IMG/VR virus record: IMGVR_UViG_3300025154_000159
Span: 1-46,048 of that record
Reading direction: 5' to 3' (one strand)
DNA length: 46,048 nt
From: a virus
In this document: one piece after another, positions 38,320 through 46,048 of the stretch
Layout of the letters: each line of letters opens with the position of its first letter
Position numbering within the stretch: the first letter of the stretch is position 1
Notes under the pieces: generated by a model
The model's input: only the letters and a program-made list of their open reading frames with translations
Told to the model about the DNA's origin: nothing
The model's database searches: none
Made by a program: the position numbers and the translations under genes

Positions 38320-38754
38320 GTGGCCGCGTACTTCGACATCGACGACCTCAAGGGCGTCATCGACGCGGCCACGATCGTCAACCTCGCCGATGATGACCAG
38401 GATGGCGTCGCCGATGCAGCCGTGCTCGCCGACGTCTACGCGAAGGTCACAGCGGAGATCGACGCCGCACTGCTCGCCGGTGGCTACACGGCGCCGGTCG
38501 CGACGCCGGGCGAGTACCTGGCCGGCCTCGGGGCCCGGCTGGCGATCGGGCCACTCTACGCGCGGCGACCAGCCGTGCCGACGCCCGAGCATACGACGAA
38601 ACTCTGGGAGGCGGCGAAGGCCGACCTCAAGCAGATCGCAGCCGGCAACCTCTCGGTGCCCGAAGCCGAGTACGAGGCGTCGAGCGGCGCCGCCGGCGGC
38701 ATCGCCGTGTCGAGCGACGATGCCCGTGGCTGGGCGGACTCGGAGCTGTTCTGA
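38320..38754 (+). CDS. Head-tail connector, Mu gp36-like (DUF1320)
   Basis: 144 residues from GTG at 38320 directly after the previous stop. YFDIDDLKGVIDAATIVNLADDDQDGVADAAVLADVYAKVTAEIDAALL is the DUF1320 pattern (L...I........L.D.D.DG..D...v..a...A..EID.yL). Mu gp36 family members are thought to join the head to the tail. The stop overlaps the next ATG. Confidence 0.88.
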   Translation: MAAYFDIDDLKGVIDAATIVNLADDDQDGVADAAVLADVYAKVTAEIDAALLAGGYTAPVATPGEYLAGLGARLAIGPLYARRPAVPTPEHTTKLWEAAKADLKQIAAGNLSVPEAEYEASSGAAGGIAVSSDDARGWADSELF

Positions 38755-39218
38755 TGGCCGAGCCACGCGGCTTCCAGGTCGACTACTCACGCCTCATGGC
38801 GCGGCTCAAGCGCGGTATCACCGAACTCTCCGGTAACGCCATGCAGGATGTCGCGGACTACGCCGCCATCAAGCTCGAGAGCGACTCCGTGCAGGCGTTC
38901 ACGCGCCAGGCGGGCCCGGCGACGGGGCAGAGGTGGAAGCCATCGCTCCGAGCCAAGAGGCAGCACGGCCAGACGCTGCTCGATACCGGCCGCCTGCGGC
39001 GCGGCGTGCGCGCGGAGGGTACGGCCAAGGGCCGCAAGGCGACCGTCGTCGGCGGCACGGTGCCGATCGTCTACGCGGCGATCCACCAGTTCGGCGGACA
39101 GGCTGGCCGCAATCGCGCTGTGACGCTACCGGCGCGGCCGTACGTCGGCCTCCGCGCCCAGACCATCGAAAAGATCCGGGCCTTCATCCGCACGCGCTGC
39201 ACTGGGGCGCTCACGTGA
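38754..39218 (+). CDS. Virion morphogenesis protein, Mu gpG/P2 gpS-like
   Basis: 154 residues. QRWKPSLRAKRQHGQTLLDTGRLRR, then VYAAIHQFGG and LPARPYVGL are the signature of the Phage_tail_S family (phage virion morphogenesis), which completes tails or joins them to heads. Length matches. It is coupled to its neighbours by ATG and GTG overlaps. Confidence 0.88.
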   Translation: MAEPRGFQVDYSRLMARLKRGITELSGNAMQDVADYAAIKLESDSVQAFTRQAGPATGQRWKPSLRAKRQHGQTLLDTGRLRRGVRAEGTAKGRKATVVGGTVPIVYAAIHQFGGQAGRNRAVTLPARPYVGLRAQTIEKIRAFIRTRCTGALT

Positions 39219-39640
39219 GCGACCACGCCACGATCCTCGCCGCGGCCGTGGCCAAACTCGAGGCGGCGCAGCCCGCGGGCTGCCGCACCATCCAGGCGTC
39301 CGACCAAGAGGCGTTCGTGCAGCTCGCGCGCACGCCTCCCGCATACGGCCCGGTCTACGCCGGGCGTGAATTCGAGGAGCCGAAGGTCCGGGCCAACTCG
39401 CAGCAGAGCGCCGAGTGGGGCTGGGACCTGTTTGTGATGGGCCGGCTCCCCGCCGCCAACGTCCCAGCGGGCACCGATGTCTTCTCGCTGCTGGAGGCGA
39501 GCTACGGCGCCCTCAACGGGCTCCAGCCGGCCGGGATGAGCGGCGTCCGCCTGACGTGCGTCAACGAGCGGCTCGTCGACGTCCTGAGCGGCGCGCTGCT
39601 CTATGTGCAGTCGTGGCAACACTGGAGGGCACCGCAGTGA
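39215..39640 (+). CDS. Probable tail terminator, Mu gp37-like position
   Basis: 141 residues from GTG at 39215. Alpha/beta protein with EEPKVRANSQQSAEWGWDLFVMGRLPA, SLLEASYGALNGL and a closing LLYVQSWQHW. Tail terminators of the Mu gp37 (DUF1834) type have this order of strands and the same place between gpG-like and tube genes. Called on position and size; the motif is weak. Confidence 0.6.
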   Translation: MSDHATILAAAVAKLEAAQPAGCRTIQASDQEAFVQLARTPPAYGPVYAGREFEEPKVRANSQQSAEWGWDLFVMGRLPAANVPAGTDVFSLLEASYGALNGLQPAGMSGVRLTCVNERLVDVLSGALLYVQSWQHWRAPQ

Positions 39641-39927
39641 GGATGCGAGTGGCATTGTCCGCGGGTGACTTGCGCTCGAGCGCGACGCTGCTCGGCGTCG
39701 GCGTCGTGACGCACGAGCCCGACGAGCGCGAGCTAACGCCGGCGCAGGTTGCGTCGCTGCGCGGCAAGGGGTTCGCGGTCGCAGAAGTGTCCGACGCGGC
39801 GGCCGAGCGCCCAACGGAGCGCGTCCCGCGCGGCCGACACCGCATGGGGGGCGCGACACCAGCGGCCGCGGAGACGACGATGGAAGAGGGGCCGGCGGCG
39901 CCGGCGCCCTCAGAGGGAGAGGAGTAG
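39637..39927 (+). CDS. Small hypothetical tail-region protein
   Basis: 96 residues from GTG at 39637 (ATG at 39643 also in frame). MRVALSAGDLRSSATLLGVGVV, TPAQVASLRGKGFAVAEV, then a Pro/Ala/Glu-rich loose tail. Mu-like phages have a small protein here (gp38 position), but I see no specific match. Confidence 0.5.
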   Translation: MRMRVALSAGDLRSSATLLGVGVVTHEPDERELTPAQVASLRGKGFAVAEVSDAAAERPTERVPRGRHRMGGATPAAAETTMEEGPAAPAPSEGEE

Positions 39928-39930
39928 GCG

Positions 39931-40908
39931 ATGGCGATCCGACGGAACGATGAGGAGCGGCTGGTTATCTGGCCCGAGGCGACGCTCGGCACCCGGCCCG
40001 GCGTGCCCGATGGGAAGGTGATGCGGATCTTCGACCAGGACCTCGGGTGCACCGAGGCGATCGTCGAGAACAACGTCATCCGCTACGACATGAACACCGA
40101 CCAGCCGGGCCGCGGGCGCTGGAAGCTCGAGGGCAAGAAGGCCAACGTCCCGCTCGAGCGGTCGGAGAGTGGCATCTGGCTGAAGGCGTACTTCGGCGCG
40201 CCGACGACGACGGGTGCGGCCGATCCCTACACCCACACGTTCAAGCGCACGGTCGCCAACGGCCCGAGCTTCGGCGCCGAGGTCTGGAACGCTGCCAACT
40301 CCAAGGGCGATCAGCTCGACGGGCTCGTGGTCTACGGCCTCGAGTTCACGATCGACGCCGAGGACGGCCTGATCTCGATCGGCGTTATGATCGCGGGGAT
40401 TGGCAAGCAGACGCTCGACCAGGGGGTCGAGGTCGACGCCACTCCCACGGCCTTCACCGACGACGAGTTCCTCAAGCTCGATGCACAGATCAAGATCGAC
40501 AACACGGTCTCCGACCACGTCGTCTCCGGAACCGTGCGCCTGGAGCGCGAGATCACGATCCGCGCGATCCCCGACACCAACGACTACGCGAAGCACATCA
40601 TCCTCGGCAAGGAGAAGGCGAGCTGGAACCTCACCGGCCTATTCGACTCGACCTCCGAGGTGAGGGTGTTGGCGACGGGGCGGGCGCAGCACTCGATCGA
40701 GCTGCTGTTCGGCCACCCGAGCAGTGCGAACCACTCGCTCTCACTCAAGAGCGAGAAGGCCCTGCTCTACCTCACCAACAACCCGTCGGTGGGTCAGGGC
40801 AACGAGCGCGAGATCACGATCGAAGGCCAGGGGCACCCGAGGGGCGCGGCGAGCGCCTCGCAGATCCTCGCCGTCCTCAAGAACCCCGACGCGGCGATCA
40901 GCTTCTGA
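39931..40908 (+). CDS. Major tail tube protein
   Basis: 325 residues from ATG at 39931 behind GGAGAGGAG. Beta-rich; the start RNDEERLVIWPEATLGTRPG and the later GLEFTIDAEDGLISIGVMIAG and SGTVRLEREITIRAIPD are like siphovirus tube proteins of the long (over 300-residue) type. No sheath gene precedes it, so the tail is non-contractile. It stands before the tail chaperones and the tape measure, the canonical order. Confidence 0.82.
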   Translation: MAIRRNDEERLVIWPEATLGTRPGVPDGKVMRIFDQDLGCTEAIVENNVIRYDMNTDQPGRGRWKLEGKKANVPLERSESGIWLKAYFGAPTTTGAADPYTHTFKRTVANGPSFGAEVWNAANSKGDQLDGLVVYGLEFTIDAEDGLISIGVMIAGIGKQTLDQGVEVDATPTAFTDDEFLKLDAQIKIDNTVSDHVVSGTVRLEREITIRAIPDTNDYAKHIILGKEKASWNLTGLFDSTSEVRVLATGRAQHSIELLFGHPSSANHSLSLKSEKALLYLTNNPSVGQGNEREITIEGQGHPRGAASASQILAVLKNPDAAISF

Positions 40909-40920
40909 TTGGGAGGCTAC

Positions 40921-41448
40921 ATGGAGGGACGCCCGCTTTTCCTTCGGACCATCGCAAGCCGTTTCGACGGCGTCTACCCGGTGCCGGCGCCCGCGATCAA
41001 CGAGGGCGCCGTGCTCTACCTCCGCCCGCTCACGATGACCAAGCTGCGCGAGATCGCGCTCCAGCATAAGCTGTGTAAGCGCTGTCTGGGCTTCGGCGTC
41101 GTGAGCATCGGCGAGGGCGAGCACGCGCACGAGCAGCTCTGCCCGATATGCCGCGGCAACCACCCCAAGACGATGGGCGACTTCGGGCCGCGCCACGACA
41201 TCCTGCAGCACGCGCTCGCTCGCTGGGAGGGCGTGCTCGCCGAGGATCCGGTGACGGGCGAGATCGGGCCGCTCGAGCTGACGCCGGAGGTGCGCGATTC
41301 GATCCCGCAGACGGACGGCTACGACGAGATCGTGCGGCTCGCCCGCGGCCTCGTGCAGCACGCGGACCAGGCAGAAAAAGGGGGCTCGAAACCTTCGCTC
41401 GCCGGCGATTCCGGTACGGCGCCGAGCGCCGAAGCGCCATCGAGCTGA
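40921..41448 (+). CDS. Tail assembly chaperone (G-like), with zinc motif
   Basis: 175 residues from ATG at 40921 (GGGAGGC before). It lies between tube and tape-measure genes, the site of the G/GT chaperones. LYLRPLTMTKLREIALQHKL suits this role. Unusually it contains CKRCLGFG and CPICRG, a DnaJ-like zinc pair. Near its end a run of five A and five G (41375-41384) offers a -1 slip into the next frame, which stays open to 41678 and would add a T-like part. Confidence 0.72.
   Translation: MEGRPLFLRTIASRFDGVYPVPAPAINEGAVLYLRPLTMTKLREIALQHKLCKRCLGFGVVSIGEGEHAHEQLCPICRGNHPKTMGDFGPRHDILQHALARWEGVLAEDPVTGEIGPLELTPEVRDSIPQTDGYDEIVRLARGLVQHADQAEKGGSKPSLAGDSGTAPSAEAPSS
41376..41382 (+). promoter_or_regulatory. 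Candidate -1 frameshift site, tail chaperone
   Basis: A-AAA-GGG in phase with the G-like gene. The P-site Lys codon can re-pair in the -1 frame; the A-site Gly codon re-pairs less well. The -1 frame then reads to 41678. Equivalent slips make the G-T fusion in lambda and most long-tailed phages. Confidence 0.5.
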
Positions 41449-41678
41449 GCCAATGGCAGGCGCAGGCATGGTTCGCGTGGCATCTATGCGGCTCACAGCT
41501 CGCAGTCGCCCCCATGGGCGGCCTGCTGGGGCTGCGATATGAGGGGTGCGCCGTGATCCTCGCCGACTACGGGCTGCGCCACGAGGAGGTCTGGGAGGGG
41601 CTGCGCGTGATCGAGGCCGTGCGGGTCGAGGAAGCCGCGAAGAAGCGGGAGCACGACCATGGCCGGCGCCGTCGCTGA
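41382..41678 (+). CDS. T-like part of the tail chaperone (frameshift product)
   Basis: About 98 residues in the -1 frame after the slip; an independent start would be ATG at 41513, which loses the best part. IELSQWQAQAWFAWHLCGSQLAVAPMGGLLGLRYEGC has the pattern of DUF1799-type chaperone ends (W....CG.Q......GP.GL.Y). The tape-measure ATG at 41659 lies inside its end. Therefore the fusion G-T is the most likely product. Confidence 0.65.
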   Translation, partial: GLETFARRRFRYGAERRSAIELSQWQAQAWFAWHLCGSQLAVAPMGGLLGLRYEGCAVILADYGLRHEEVWEGLRVIEAVRVEEAAKKREHDHGRRRR

Positions 41679-44600
41679 TGTCCTGTTCAAGGCCGAGTTC
41701 GATGCTTCGGGCGCTATCATTGGCCTGAAGAAGGTTCAGTCCGAAGCCAGCGCGACGAAGCCGAAGACCGATTCCGCCGCCAGCTCGTTCAAGAATCTCG
41801 CCACGGCAGCAGCCGGCGCCGCGGTCATCGTGAAGCTCGGCGGCTTCCTCAAGGACTGCGCCAGTGCCGCCATGGAGAGCGAGCAGGCCACCGCGAAGCT
41901 GAACGCCGTGTACAAGGCGACGGGCGGCGTGGTCGGCATGAGCACGCAGCAGCTCGGTAAGCTCGCCTCTGAAATACAGGGCGCCACCGGCGTATCCGAC
42001 GAGATGGTGATGAGCGCCGAGGCGGTCCTCCTCACCTTCCGGTCGATCCAGGGCGAGGCGTTCCCGCGGACCATGAAGGCCGCAGCCGACCTCTCGGCTG
42101 TCTTCGGGCAGGACCTCAACGGGTCCGTGACGATGCTGGGCAAAGCGCTTGAGGACCCGATCAAGGGCATCACCAGCATGACGAGGGTTGGCGTCACCTT
42201 TTCAGAAGAGCAGAAGAAGGTGATCGCGAAGATGGTCGAGACGAATCACCTGGCCGACGCGCAGGCGGAGATCCTGCGCGTGGTTGAGCTCCAGGTCGGC
42301 GGCACGGCCGAGGCGATGGGCAAGACGCTCGCCGGGCAGCTCGGCATCCTGAACGAGACATGGGGCGACGCGAAGGAGGCGATCGGCGGGTTCGTCACGG
42401 GGGCCATCGCGGCGACGGGCATCGTGCCTGCGCTTACGTCGGTACTGCGCGGCATGACCGAAGGCCTCACCGAGATGGCCGGCAAGACAGAGGTCGCGAA
42501 CACCGCCCAGGAGTTGACCGCACACTCCCTCGAGTTGCTCATCCCGAAGCGGCAGGCGGAGATCGCCGCGCTCCAAGAGCAGATGCGGCACACCGATCAC
42601 TCGTCGGACGCCTACGAGGCGCAGAAGAACAAGCTGATGTCGCTGATAGAGGAGCTGCACAGCTTCGAGCAGCAGCTCCCGCAGACCACGGCGCAGGAGG
42701 ATGCTGCCGCCGATGCGGCCAAGCGGGTCGGCGACGAGTCGGAGGGATCGAAGAAGAAGGTCGCCGAGCTGGGCGATCTGCTCGATCAGTACTACGGCGA
42801 AGGCAAGACCTACTCAGCGACCGCCACGATCGCCGCGGACACAAGCGGCGCCTCGACCACGCTCATTGGCTTCCTGGAGTGGGTGAACCAGCAATTCCCG
42901 CCCGGCGTCGCGCGGGAGATCGCGCTCGAGGCAGCCACAGCGCAGGCTGAGGGCGACCTCGCCGGATTCATGGAGCGCGTCGCGGAGATCCTGCCGCCGA
43001 CGCTGCCCACGACCGTGGCTGTCGGCGCCGGCACTGCGCGCGAGGACGCGGCGGCAGTCGCCGCCGACATGAGGGCCGCGGTGCCACTGAGCGTGCCAAC
43101 GGCCGCGGACTTCGCGGCTGGGGTGGCACTCGCCGCAGCCGAGACCTACGCCGATGGCTTGACTGGCGCGGTTCCTGGCTCGGCGACTACGACAGCGCTT
43201 TTCGCGCCCGGAAGCGCGCTCGGCGATGCTGCGGCATACGGCACCGGAGTAAGAGACGCGGTGCCGGGATCAGCGAGCACCACCGCACTCTTCGCTCCCG
43301 GCAGCGCCATATCCGACGCGACACGCCTCGGTCGCGACCTCGCCGGGGCGGTCCCCGGTAGCGTCACCACCGAGGCCGCTTTTGTCCCCGGCACCACGGT
43401 TGCCGACGCGAGACGCCTCGGCAGTGACGTCCTCGGCGCTCTGCCGCCGAACGTGCCACTCAGCGCGCAGCTCATCAAGGGGAGCACGGTAGCCGACGCC
43501 GGGAAGCTCGGCCGCGACGTCGCGGGCGCCATCCCCCCGGATGCTGCCACGGTGACAGCCAAGTTCGCGGACCTCGGCGCGCGCGCTGTCATCATCAACT
43601 TCTTGGGCAAGGTCGCCAAGGACTTCCCGCCCGACAAGGCCGCCGAGATCACCGCGCACTTCCGCGACGCGCAAGCCCGCGGCGACGTGACCGGCTTCCT
43701 TGGCTACGTGAACACCGAGATCCCGGCGGAGAAGCGCCAGGAGCTGACCGCGGCGTTCGTCGACGTCCAGGCGCGACTCGATGCACAGAAGCTTAAGACG
43801 GACATGCCGAGCCTCGTCGGTAAGAGCTACACGACGATCTTGCAGGCGAACCCCGACCCGGCGAGGACAAAGGCCAATGAGCTGGCGGCCGAGCTCGCGG
43901 CCGGCGCGGTGGCGATACCGCCGTGGCAGATCAGGCTCGAGGCTACGATTGAAGCCGACGAGGCGAAGGCACAGGCTGAGGCGGAATTCAAGGCGTTCTT
44001 CGACTACAACATCGCCCCGCTGCTCGCCGACAGCATCACCCAAGGGATCGTCGACGGGCTCGCCGGCGAGGGAATCGACGAGGCCGTAAAGGCGCTCTTC
44101 GACGCACTCGGCAACCTTGGTCGCTCGATGCTGAAGACCTTCCTCGAAGGGATCATCAGCAGCAAGGACGTGCGGCAGTCGCTGATCGACGCCGGCGTCC
44201 TGACATCGAATGGCAGGTTCAACGCCGCTGGCACGCTTTCGGCCGCCGGCGGGATGGTCTACCAGGCCGGGCAGCAGCGCGGGTCGCGGGGCATGGGCGC
44301 GCTCGGCGGGGCGATGTCCGGGGCCGGAATTGGGCTGATGTTTGGTACAGTCGGCGCGATCGTAGGCGCCATCATCGGAGGCATCGCCGGATACCTCACA
44401 TCCGGTACTCGCACCGAAGGCTACAAGATCTGGATGCGCGAGCGCGAGGGGGAGACCGCCGGGATTCGCGCCGGGATGTGGTACGGCCCGACGGGCAAGC
44501 CCGAAGAGCAAGAGATGGCGCGCGAGATGCTGTCGAAGTACCACAAGGCGGCCGGCTTCTTCCGCGACGTCCTCGACATGCTCGAGGCGCCACTCGGCGA

Positions 44601-46048
44601 TCTCCCCGCCATTGAGATCTCACTCGAAGCGCAGACCAAGGACTTCTCGACCTTCTGGCGCACCTTCCTCACCGGCACTCTGCCCCGAGCCGTGTTCCAG
44701 GAGTACAAGCCGGCACTGACCAGCGCCATGGAGGCGTTCGGCATCGAGACGGGCCGCATCAACCTGGAGCTCGCGAAGTTCAACACGGCGCCCTTCGAGG
44801 AGGCAGCGCAGGCGCTCAAGGCGTGGATCGGTGCGATCGTCGCCGTGCGTGACACGATCGAGCTGACCGGGCTTTCCTTCGAGGACTTCAAGGCGCGCGC
44901 GCTTGAGGGGCCGCTCGAGGCATGGCGGCGCGACAACGCCAAGGTGCAGGCCGATCTCCTGCGCTGGTCGGGGCAGCTCTCGCAGCTCGACACCGAAGAG
45001 CAGGTCGAGCAGGCCGGGAAGATGGTGCAGGCGATCAACGCGCAGATCGACGCGAACGCCAAGCTGCTGGCGACGCTCGACGATCTCCGCCAGAAATACG
45101 TCGTGCAGCCGCGCACCTTCGACCTGGCCGTGGGCGCCGGCGGATCCGACATGCTCGAGCGCGTCGACGCCGTGCTCTCGGCCGTGGTCACGGAGCTGGC
45201 GGACGCCGCGACCATCGAGCAGCTCGTTGCGGCTGCGGAAGGGGCGGACGCCGCGCGCCAGGCGCTCAAGGACCTCGCTGACGTCTACGCCGAGGCGGTC
45301 GCCGACTTCACCACCGCCCGCGGCGAGCTTGACGCCCTGGTCGCCGCGATGACTCCAGTGCAGCCGCTCGCGCTGGAGGACGCGCTCGCTGGCGTCCAGG
45401 ACCTCATGACCGGGATCGACCAGCTCGCGCCGGCGGACGCGGCGGCGCGGGTGCGCGAGGTCACCGCCCTGCTCTCCGAGCAGTACGAAATGCAGAAGGC
45501 GAACCTCGAGCAGATCACCAACATCCAGGAATCGCTCGCCGCCTCCTGGGATAAGCTCTTCGGTAAGTGGGCAGAGGGGAAGCTGTCGCCCGAAGAGGTG
45601 ATGGCGCAGCAGCAGGCGGCCCTCTCAGGGATCGTCGATCAGCTCGCTGCTGCCGCCTCTCCTGAAGAGATCGACCGGCTGGTGCGGCAGGCACAGGAGC
45701 TAGCCGGCACGCTCTGGGATAACCTCACGAGCCAAATCGAGGCGCTGGCCGGCGAGGGCGAGGATACGTCGGCGCTCCTGGCCCAGCGGGACGCTGTAGA
45801 AGCGCTGGCGCAGGAGATCCGCACCGCGTCGGAGGCGCAGCTCGAGACGTATCGCCAGCAGGTCGAGGCGGAGATCGAGCTCATCAAGGCGGCGGCGATC
45901 GCCGCGGCCGATATCCTCGACACGCGCGCGTCCCAATACGACGAGATCCTCAGTCAGGTGCAGGCCGCGGACGCCGCGATCGCCGACGCACTCGAGGGAA
46001 TCGGCACGCGCCTCGACTCGTGGGAAGCGGAGATCGCGGCATCGAACG
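41659..46048 (+). CDS. Tape-measure protein, 3'-truncated by the window
   Basis: 1463 codons without a stop; the end is outside the window. It starts at ATG 41659. N-terminal tape-measure signs: KAEFDASGAIIGLKKVQSEAS, QATAKLNAVYKATGG, VLLTFRSIQ, then SVTMLGKALEDPIKGITSMTRVGV. Residues 444-653 are seven 30-residue tandem repeats. A Gly/Ala-rich hydrophobic segment (GIGLMFGTVGAIVGAIIGGIAGYLT, near 44330-44400) is a membrane-span candidate, and long coiled coils follow. The protein sets tail length and helps DNA cross the inner membrane. At about 0.15 nm per residue the tail would be over 200 nm. Confidence 0.9.
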   Translation, partial: MAGAVADVLFKAEFDASGAIIGLKKVQSEASATKPKTDSAASSFKNLATAAAGAAVIVKLGGFLKDCASAAMESEQATAKLNAVYKATGGVVGMSTQQLGKLASEIQGATGVSDEMVMSAEAVLLTFRSIQGEAFPRTMKAAADLSAVFGQDLNGSVTMLGKALEDPIKGITSMTRVGVTFSEEQKKVIAKMVETNHLADAQAEILRVVELQVGGTAEAMGKTLAGQLGILNETWGDAKEAIGGFVTGAIAATGIVPALTSVLRGMTEGLTEMAGKTEVANTAQELTAHSLELLIPKRQAEIAALQEQMRHTDHSSDAYEAQKNKLMSLIEELHSFEQQLPQTTAQEDAAADAAKRVGDESEGSKKKVAELGDLLDQYYGEGKTYSATATIAADTSGASTTLIGFLEWVNQQFPPGVAREIALEAATAQAEGDLAGFMERVAEILPPTLPTTVAVGAGTAREDAAAVAADMRAAVPLSVPTAADFAAGVALAAAETYADGLTGAVPGSATTTALFAPGSALGDAAAYGTGVRDAVPGSASTTALFAPGSAISDATRLGRDLAGAVPGSVTTEAAFVPGTTVADARRLGSDVLGALPPNVPLSAQLIKGSTVADAGKLGRDVAGAIPPDAATVTAKFADLGARAVIINFLGKVAKDFPPDKAAEITAHFRDAQARGDVTGFLGYVNTEIPAEKRQELTAAFVDVQARLDAQKLKTDMPSLVGKSYTTILQANPDPARTKANELAAELAAGAVAIPPWQIRLEATIEADEAKAQAEAEFKAFFDYNIAPLLADSITQGIVDGLAGEGIDEAVKALFDALGNLGRSMLKTFLEGIISSKDVRQSLIDAGVLTSNGRFNAAGTLSAAGGMVYQAGQQRGSRGMGALGGAMSGAGIGLMFGTVGAIVGAIIGGIAGYLTSGTRTEGYKIWMREREGETAGIRAGMWYGPTGKPEEQEMAREMLSKYHKAAGFFRDVLDMLEAPLGDLPAIEISLEAQTKDFSTFWRTFLTGTLPRAVFQEYKPALTSAMEAFGIETGRINLELAKFNTAPFEEAAQALKAWIGAIVAVRDTIELTGLSFEDFKARALEGPLEAWRRDNAKVQADLLRWSGQLSQLDTEEQVEQAGKMVQAINAQIDANAKLLATLDDLRQKYVVQPRTFDLAVGAGGSDMLERVDAVLSAVVTELADAATIEQLVAAAEGADAARQALKDLADVYAEAVADFTTARGELDALVAAMTPVQPLALEDALAGVQDLMTGIDQLAPADAAARVREVTALLSEQYEMQKANLEQITNIQESLAASWDKLFGKWAEGKLSPEEVMAQQQAALSGIVDQLAAAASPEEIDRLVRQAQELAGTLWDNLTSQIEALAGEGEDTSALLAQRDAVEALAQEIRTASEAQLETYRQQVEAEIELIKAAAIAAADILDTRASQYDEILSQVQAADAAIADALEGIGTRLDSWEAEIAASN
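42988..43617 (+). repeat. Seven 30-residue (90-bp) tandem repeats in the tape measure
   Basis: Seven successive units of exactly 90 bp, no gaps. Consensus A(V/I)P.SVTT.A.F.PG followed by DA..LG.D..G. Units 3-5 are closest; units 1 and 7 are degenerate. Protein is conserved much better than DNA. Each side is flanked by a related block (FLEWVNQQFPPG... and FLGKVAKDFPPD...). Tandem units of fixed length in a tape measure fit a regular stalk. Confidence 0.8.

Noticed and set aside
30094-39218. A transposable Mu-like phage
   Set aside because: Only head genes are Mu-like; there is a tyrosine integrase and attP, and no DDE transposase or MuB-like gene in the window.
43270-44544. A 424-residue minus-strand frame opposite the tape measure
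   Set aside because: It lies opposite tandem repeats of the tape measure and has no domain or ribosome site.

Overview
The window is most of the genome of a temperate tailed phage (siphovirus type) of a GC-rich, probably Gram-negative, bacterium that I cannot name. Gram-negative is inferred from a spanin-like pair (inner-membrane coiled-coil protein plus proline-rich lipoprotein) in the lysis cassette. A tyrosine integrase, a LexA/CI-type repressor and a tRNA-derived attachment core make it temperate. A tube protein with no sheath gene, plus a very long tape-measure protein, point to a long non-contractile tail. Head genes are of the phage Mu family (DUF935 portal, gpF-like, I-like protease with nested scaffold, DUF2190, Mu-type capsid, gp36-like, gpG-like), but there is no Mu transposase.

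Layout. 1-5264: last tail gene (5' end cut by the window) and the lysis cassette (coiled-coil/membrane protein, M15 endolysin, Cys-rich mini-protein, unknown W-rich protein, two-TM holin candidate, Rz-like and Rz1-like spanins). 5265-5413: attP, a 49-nt 3' piece of a tRNA-Glu(CUC) gene, flanked by four copies of TTTGCCC that look like integrase arm sites. 5414-9372 (minus strand): integrase, two small genes, a membrane-anchored protein, a secreted lamin-tail-domain protein, and the repressor. 9371-9448: divergent control region with three dyad operators spaced exactly 31 bp centre to centre and a TTGACA promoter. 9453-17013: cro-like gene and early genes, including two homing endonucleases (HNH-AP2 and GIY-YIG). 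12522-25793: recombination and replication: possible annealing-type protein, SbcD-like nuclease, SbcC-like ATPase, DnaQ-like exonuclease, a run of Cys-rich mini-proteins, an initiator-like gene carrying an 11-bp-phased repeat array (candidate origin), DnaC-like loader, Dam-type methylase and a VRR-NUC nuclease. 26593-28490: terminase. 30094-41678: head and tail genes. 41659-46048: tape measure, running off the window end.

Lysis and tail genes lie on one side of the attachment core and integrase/immunity genes on the other. That is the order of a circular phage genome, not of an integrated prophage. If the source is a circular map, only the end of the tape measure and the tail-tip genes should be missing between the window's end and start. 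Most neighbouring genes overlap by ATGA or GTGA, so translation is probably coupled in long operons. The two largest gaps in the structural cluster each carry the same 19-bp dyad plus TTGACA, and they look like paired late promoters.
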